A stretch of DNA of 64,000 nucleotides from Myxococcota bacterium (lineage in GTDB: Bacteria; Myxococcota_A; UBA9160; UBA6930), in assembly GCA_028277885.1 (NCBI GenBank), contig JANQFK010000077.1:23275-87274 (forward strand), written 5' to 3'. Position 1 is the stretch's first letter, and the number at the start of each line of letters is the position of its first letter. This document shows, piece after piece, positions 61,820 through 64,000 of this stretch. Below the pieces are notes generated by a model. It had not been told where the DNA came from. It did not search any database and saw nothing but the letters and a program-made list of their open reading frames with translations. Both the position numbers and the translations under genes were made by a program.

Positions 61820-62392
61820 CCTTAGCCCCCGGCGATTCGGCCTGGCAGCTTCAAACTCGTCGTTGGATAGGAACAGTACCACTCGCCAAGCTTCGAGACT
61901 GCGACAATCGCAGTCCCGGTTGATCGTGGACCGGCTCGCCGGCGGACACCTGAACCATGTGGCGAGCTGCCACAGCTGCCCCGCTAGCGTCTGCCAGCCC
62001 CGGCGGGGTGCGCTCGGCCATGTGCAAAAACATGGCGAAAAGCTCTTCGTCCTGGGCTCGCGACGAGCGAGCGGTCAGAACCGCATCGCCGAACCCTGTT
62101 TGGTGGGGCCGGGGTAGTGTCGCGCCATGGGCTGGGCGCGGACGCGGGTGGGCGCGCGGTTGACGTCGCCCGCCAGGAGGGCGCGAGGGGCTAGAGGCTG
62201 GGCTGGCAGTGGAGGGCAGCGAGGGTTCATACGGGGCCCGCGGACCGGGGCCCAAATCCCGACAGCCAGCGCTGGCTCGACGGCGGCACTGCCGCGAGTA
62301 GGAGATGGCTGGAGACGCCCTCGGAGCATGCCGGTGCAGCAAGGTGCATCTCCTCGCAACGACTCTCCTGCAAGTCTGCGTCTGCGGACGCT
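61820..62392. other. Gene-free stretch before att-like copy D
   Basis: 570 bases; probably contains the promoter of the large surface protein at its left end. No gene, hairpin or further repeat recognised. Confidence 0.4.
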
Positions 62393-62530
62393 CTTCCAAC
62401 CCGTCGGTTCTGGGTTCGAAGTCCCAGGCGGCCCATCAGGAAGTAGGCGGGCATGCTGCGGAAGTGGGCGCTCGGCGAGCCGGGGCGTGTGGCTGGGGTG
62501 GGGACGATTCGGGGTCGATCCCACGACGGA
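62393..62530 (+). repeat. att-like repeat D (diverged)
   Basis: CTTCCAACCCGTCGGTTCTG onward matches the tRNA-Lys 3' half with a few substitutions, one extra A in the T-loop (TTCGAAGT) and CCATCA in place of CCACCA. The flank GTGGCTGGGGTGGGGACGAT and then TCGGGGTCGATC is better conserved with copy A than copies B and C are. It is probably the oldest copy. Confidence 0.75.
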
Positions 62531-62569
62531 GCCGAAGCCGTGATGCGTCGAGTCGGGCCGGAGTGTGGG

Positions 62570-63409
62570 TCAGGGCAGCCTGCGCCGACGTATCGCCAGG
62601 GTGGCGAGGGCGGCGGCGAGGAGCAGGGCCGTGGTGGGCTCCGGCACGAAGGAGACCTGGATCGAGTCCAGGTTGGCCGGGTTGTCGATGCCGTTCACGC
62701 GGATCCGGAGACCATCCCAGGTCGAGGGATCGGCGAAGGCGCCCAGCTCGAAGGGTGCGTCGTCGAAGATGAGCTGGGATCCGCCCTCGCTGAGGTTCTC
62801 GACCCGCAGATCCAGGGTCTTCTCCGTGCCCGCCGGCGTCATGTCGAGGGTGCCGGTGACACGCCAGGTCCGCAGGGTGCCGTCGAGCTCGAGGTTCCCC
62901 GAGCCGTTGGCCGCCTGACTGCTCGTGTCGCCCGGGTTCCGGAAGCCCCAGCCGGCGGACCCATTGCCGAGGCGGATGACGCTCGACCCCGAGCTGGTCA
63001 GGAACACGTTTCCGATGTCCGTGGTGGGTTCGATGTCCCCGCTGTGGCGGGTCACGAAGGTGAGGGTGATCGAGCTGGCGCCCGATGGAATGGAGTAGCT
63101 GAAGCTTCCGTCGTTCGGGCGGGTGTAGATCGAGTCACCGGGGAAGGACTCGCCCGTGAGGACGCTCTCGTAGTAGCTCCCGGTGAAGAAGCCGTCGGGC
63201 TGTCCGGTGTTCCGTACCGTGTCGCCGGCGCAGTTGCCGCAGCCGCCGAGCTTCGTCCAGCCGTCGTTGCCTTCGACGACGATGCCGGGGCCGCTCGCCG
63301 AAGCGGTGGACCAGTCGTAGACGAAGCTCGCCGCCGAGGCGGCCGAGCCTCCGCCGAAGGCCGCCAGCCCGGCGGCGAGGAGCAGGCAACGAAGGGTCGG
63401 TGATTGCAC
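62570..63409 (-). CDS. PEP-CTERM secreted protein
   Basis: 279 aa from GTG 63409 with GGAGAG five bases upstream. Signal peptide (LLLAAGLAAFGGGSAASA). The mature part is a beta-sandwich (FVYDWSTASASGPGIVVEGN, SITLTFVTRHSGDIEP, GTLDMTPAGTEKTLDLRVEN) with CGNCAGDT. The tail VPEPTTALLLAAALATLAIR plus Arg residues is a PEP-CTERM signal. Function unknown; surface or matrix protein. It is the first gene after att-like copy D. Confidence 0.85.
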   Translation of the reverse strand: MQSPTLRCLLLAAGLAAFGGGSAASAASFVYDWSTASASGPGIVVEGNDGWTKLGGCGNCAGDTVRNTGQPDGFFTGSYYESVLTGESFPGDSIYTRPNDGSFSYSIPSGASSITLTFVTRHSGDIEPTTDIGNVFLTSSGSSVIRLGNGSAGWGFRNPGDTSSQAANGSGNLELDGTLRTWRVTGTLDMTPAGTEKTLDLRVENLSEGGSQLIFDDAPFELGAFADPSTWDGLRIRVNGIDNPANLDSIQVSFVPEPTTALLLAAALATLAIRRRRLP

Positions 63410-63969
63410 GATCGCTCTCCATGGCGCGGCGCCCGGGCTCGGGACGTCGGGCCGATCGGGGTTGCGGGGGCAGGGATCGCGTAGGACGGGGACGGCCGCC
63501 GGCGTGCTCGCCGGGGCGAAGGGCAGGATCCGCGCCGGGGTCGCGTCGATTGCTGCGGTCGCCAGGGTCCCCTCCATCGGGACCGACGGGAGACGCGGTA
63601 CGCCCCAGACGCAAGAGGGAAGCGAACCGCGCCAAGCGGTCCCCTTCCCACCAGAGTCAGGCTGCACGAATCGTGCCTCCGCCACGGAGGGGCTCTCGAG
63701 CCATCTCGGCGCCGCGCAGCGGAGAACCGTGTTCAGAACGACGTTCAGGTTGGGAAGAGAGATGCCCTCGGCTGGGAACTCGCTTTCCCTGCGGAAGCAG
63801 GAAGCCATCCGCTCGCCTGCGAAGCGCGCATTGCGGGCTTCGCCTAGCTGCGATTCCGCTTCGCGGAATCTTTCGCGTCGTCGGCTGACCCTTTCGGGTC
63901 AACCTTCTAGCTGGGCGAGCCCTTCGGGGTCGCTTTGCGGCGGAAGCCGATCCAGGGTGGGTCGGCCTC
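63410..63969. other. Region upstream of the PEP-CTERM gene, ending in a palindromic repeat
   Basis: 560 bases. The left part should hold the PEP-CTERM promoter. No gene is supported, and the right end (63847 onward) is repeat copy 3. Confidence 0.45.
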
Positions 63970-63973
63970 CTAG
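63847..63973. repeat. Composite palindromic repeat, copy 3 (modules Y then X)
   Basis: Module Y 63847-63910 (ATTCCGCTTCGCGGAAT hairpin, TTTCGCGTCGTCGGCTGACC, ends CTTCTAG) is followed by module X 63914-63973 (GCGAGCCCTTCGGGGTCGC, CTTTGCGGCGGAAGCCGAT, ends GTCGGCCTCCTAG). The order is reversed relative to copy 1. The last CTA is the complement of a TAG stop of a frame entering from the right edge. Confidence 0.75.
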
Positions 63974-64000
63974 TCGCGCGGCTGGACCTGCCAGTAACGG
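63970..64000 (-). CDS. Possible C-terminal end of a gene entering from the right edge
   Basis: The minus strand reads RYWQVQPRD then TAG, which falls inside the terminal CTAG of the palindromic repeat, exactly as the DUF2878 stop does in copy 1. Only ten codons are visible, so the identity cannot be given. Confidence 0.3.
   Translation of the reverse strand, partial: RYWQVQPRD

Noticed and set aside
55085..62450. Additional tRNA-Lys genes at copies B, C and D
   Set aside because: All three lack the acceptor 5' strand and D-arm; D also has an extra base in the T-loop. They are 3' fragments only.

Overview
The window is very GC-rich Gram-negative chromosomal DNA. Lipoproteins, ExbB/ExbD/TonB, M48 protease, GldA/F/G-type ABC genes, a eukaryote-like Ser/Thr kinase, a PP2C phosphatase, PEP-CTERM tails and one tail resembling the myxobacterial C-terminal sorting type all point to Myxococcota or a neighbouring delta-type lineage. 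The striking addition is a light-harvesting operon. Together these suggest an anoxygenic phototroph or photoheterotroph of myxobacterial affinity; photosynthesis gene clusters have been reported in uncultured Myxococcota, but the species cannot be named from this window.

Layout. 1-8.5 kb: housekeeping and small genes (CCA-adding enzyme cut by the left edge, RlmI-like methyltransferase, dienelactone hydrolase, acyltransferase, SDR, a lone PilT-N-like protein, a histone-H1-like protein, a TatT-like protein). 7.9-12.6 kb: a stress module (DUF2878, lipocalin, chalcone-isomerase-like, ECF sigma, RskA-like anti-sigma, DUF1295, fasciclin). Three of its promoters share TGCATCC-N16-CGAA, so it looks like one ECF regulon, plausibly for photo-oxidative or membrane stress. 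12.6-20.3 kb: M48 protease, two solute-binding lipoproteins, a sensor Ser/Thr kinase and a translocase with HEAT repeats. 20.3-24.2 kb: antenna operon on the minus strand, pucB-pucA-(unknown repeat protein)-pucC-peptide deformylase-DoxX. 24.4-31.9 kb: SDR, phosphotransferase, YdjM-like protein, two TetR regulators, a beta-lactamase-like hydrolase and a sigma-54 activator.

32-44.7 kb: envelope region. A PEP-CTERM cyclophilin, a coiled-coil membrane protein and a 1096-residue protein with about 40 DxDxDG repeats lie beside a TonB-like gene that diverges from exbB-exbD. A PEP-CTERM repeat protein and a gldG-gldF-gldA ABC operon follow. 44.7-52.4 kb: aroA, serA-purA, PP2C phosphatase, DUF4124, transglutaminase-like protein and a FitAB-like toxin-antitoxin pair.

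52.5-64 kb: an accessory region anchored at tRNA-Lys(TTT). The tRNA 3' end plus about 100 bp of flank recurs three more times (about 55.1, 59.2 and 62.4 kb), cutting the region into att-like bounded cassettes: (i) carboxylesterase + TetR with a perfect 9-bp-arm operator; (ii) a complete IS3 element, a frameshifted small membrane protein and two unknown membrane proteins, visibly lower in GC; (iii) a large sorted surface protein; (iv) a PEP-CTERM protein running to the right edge. No integrase gene is visible. A two-module palindromic repeat occurs at 7.8, 46.4 and 63.9 kb.
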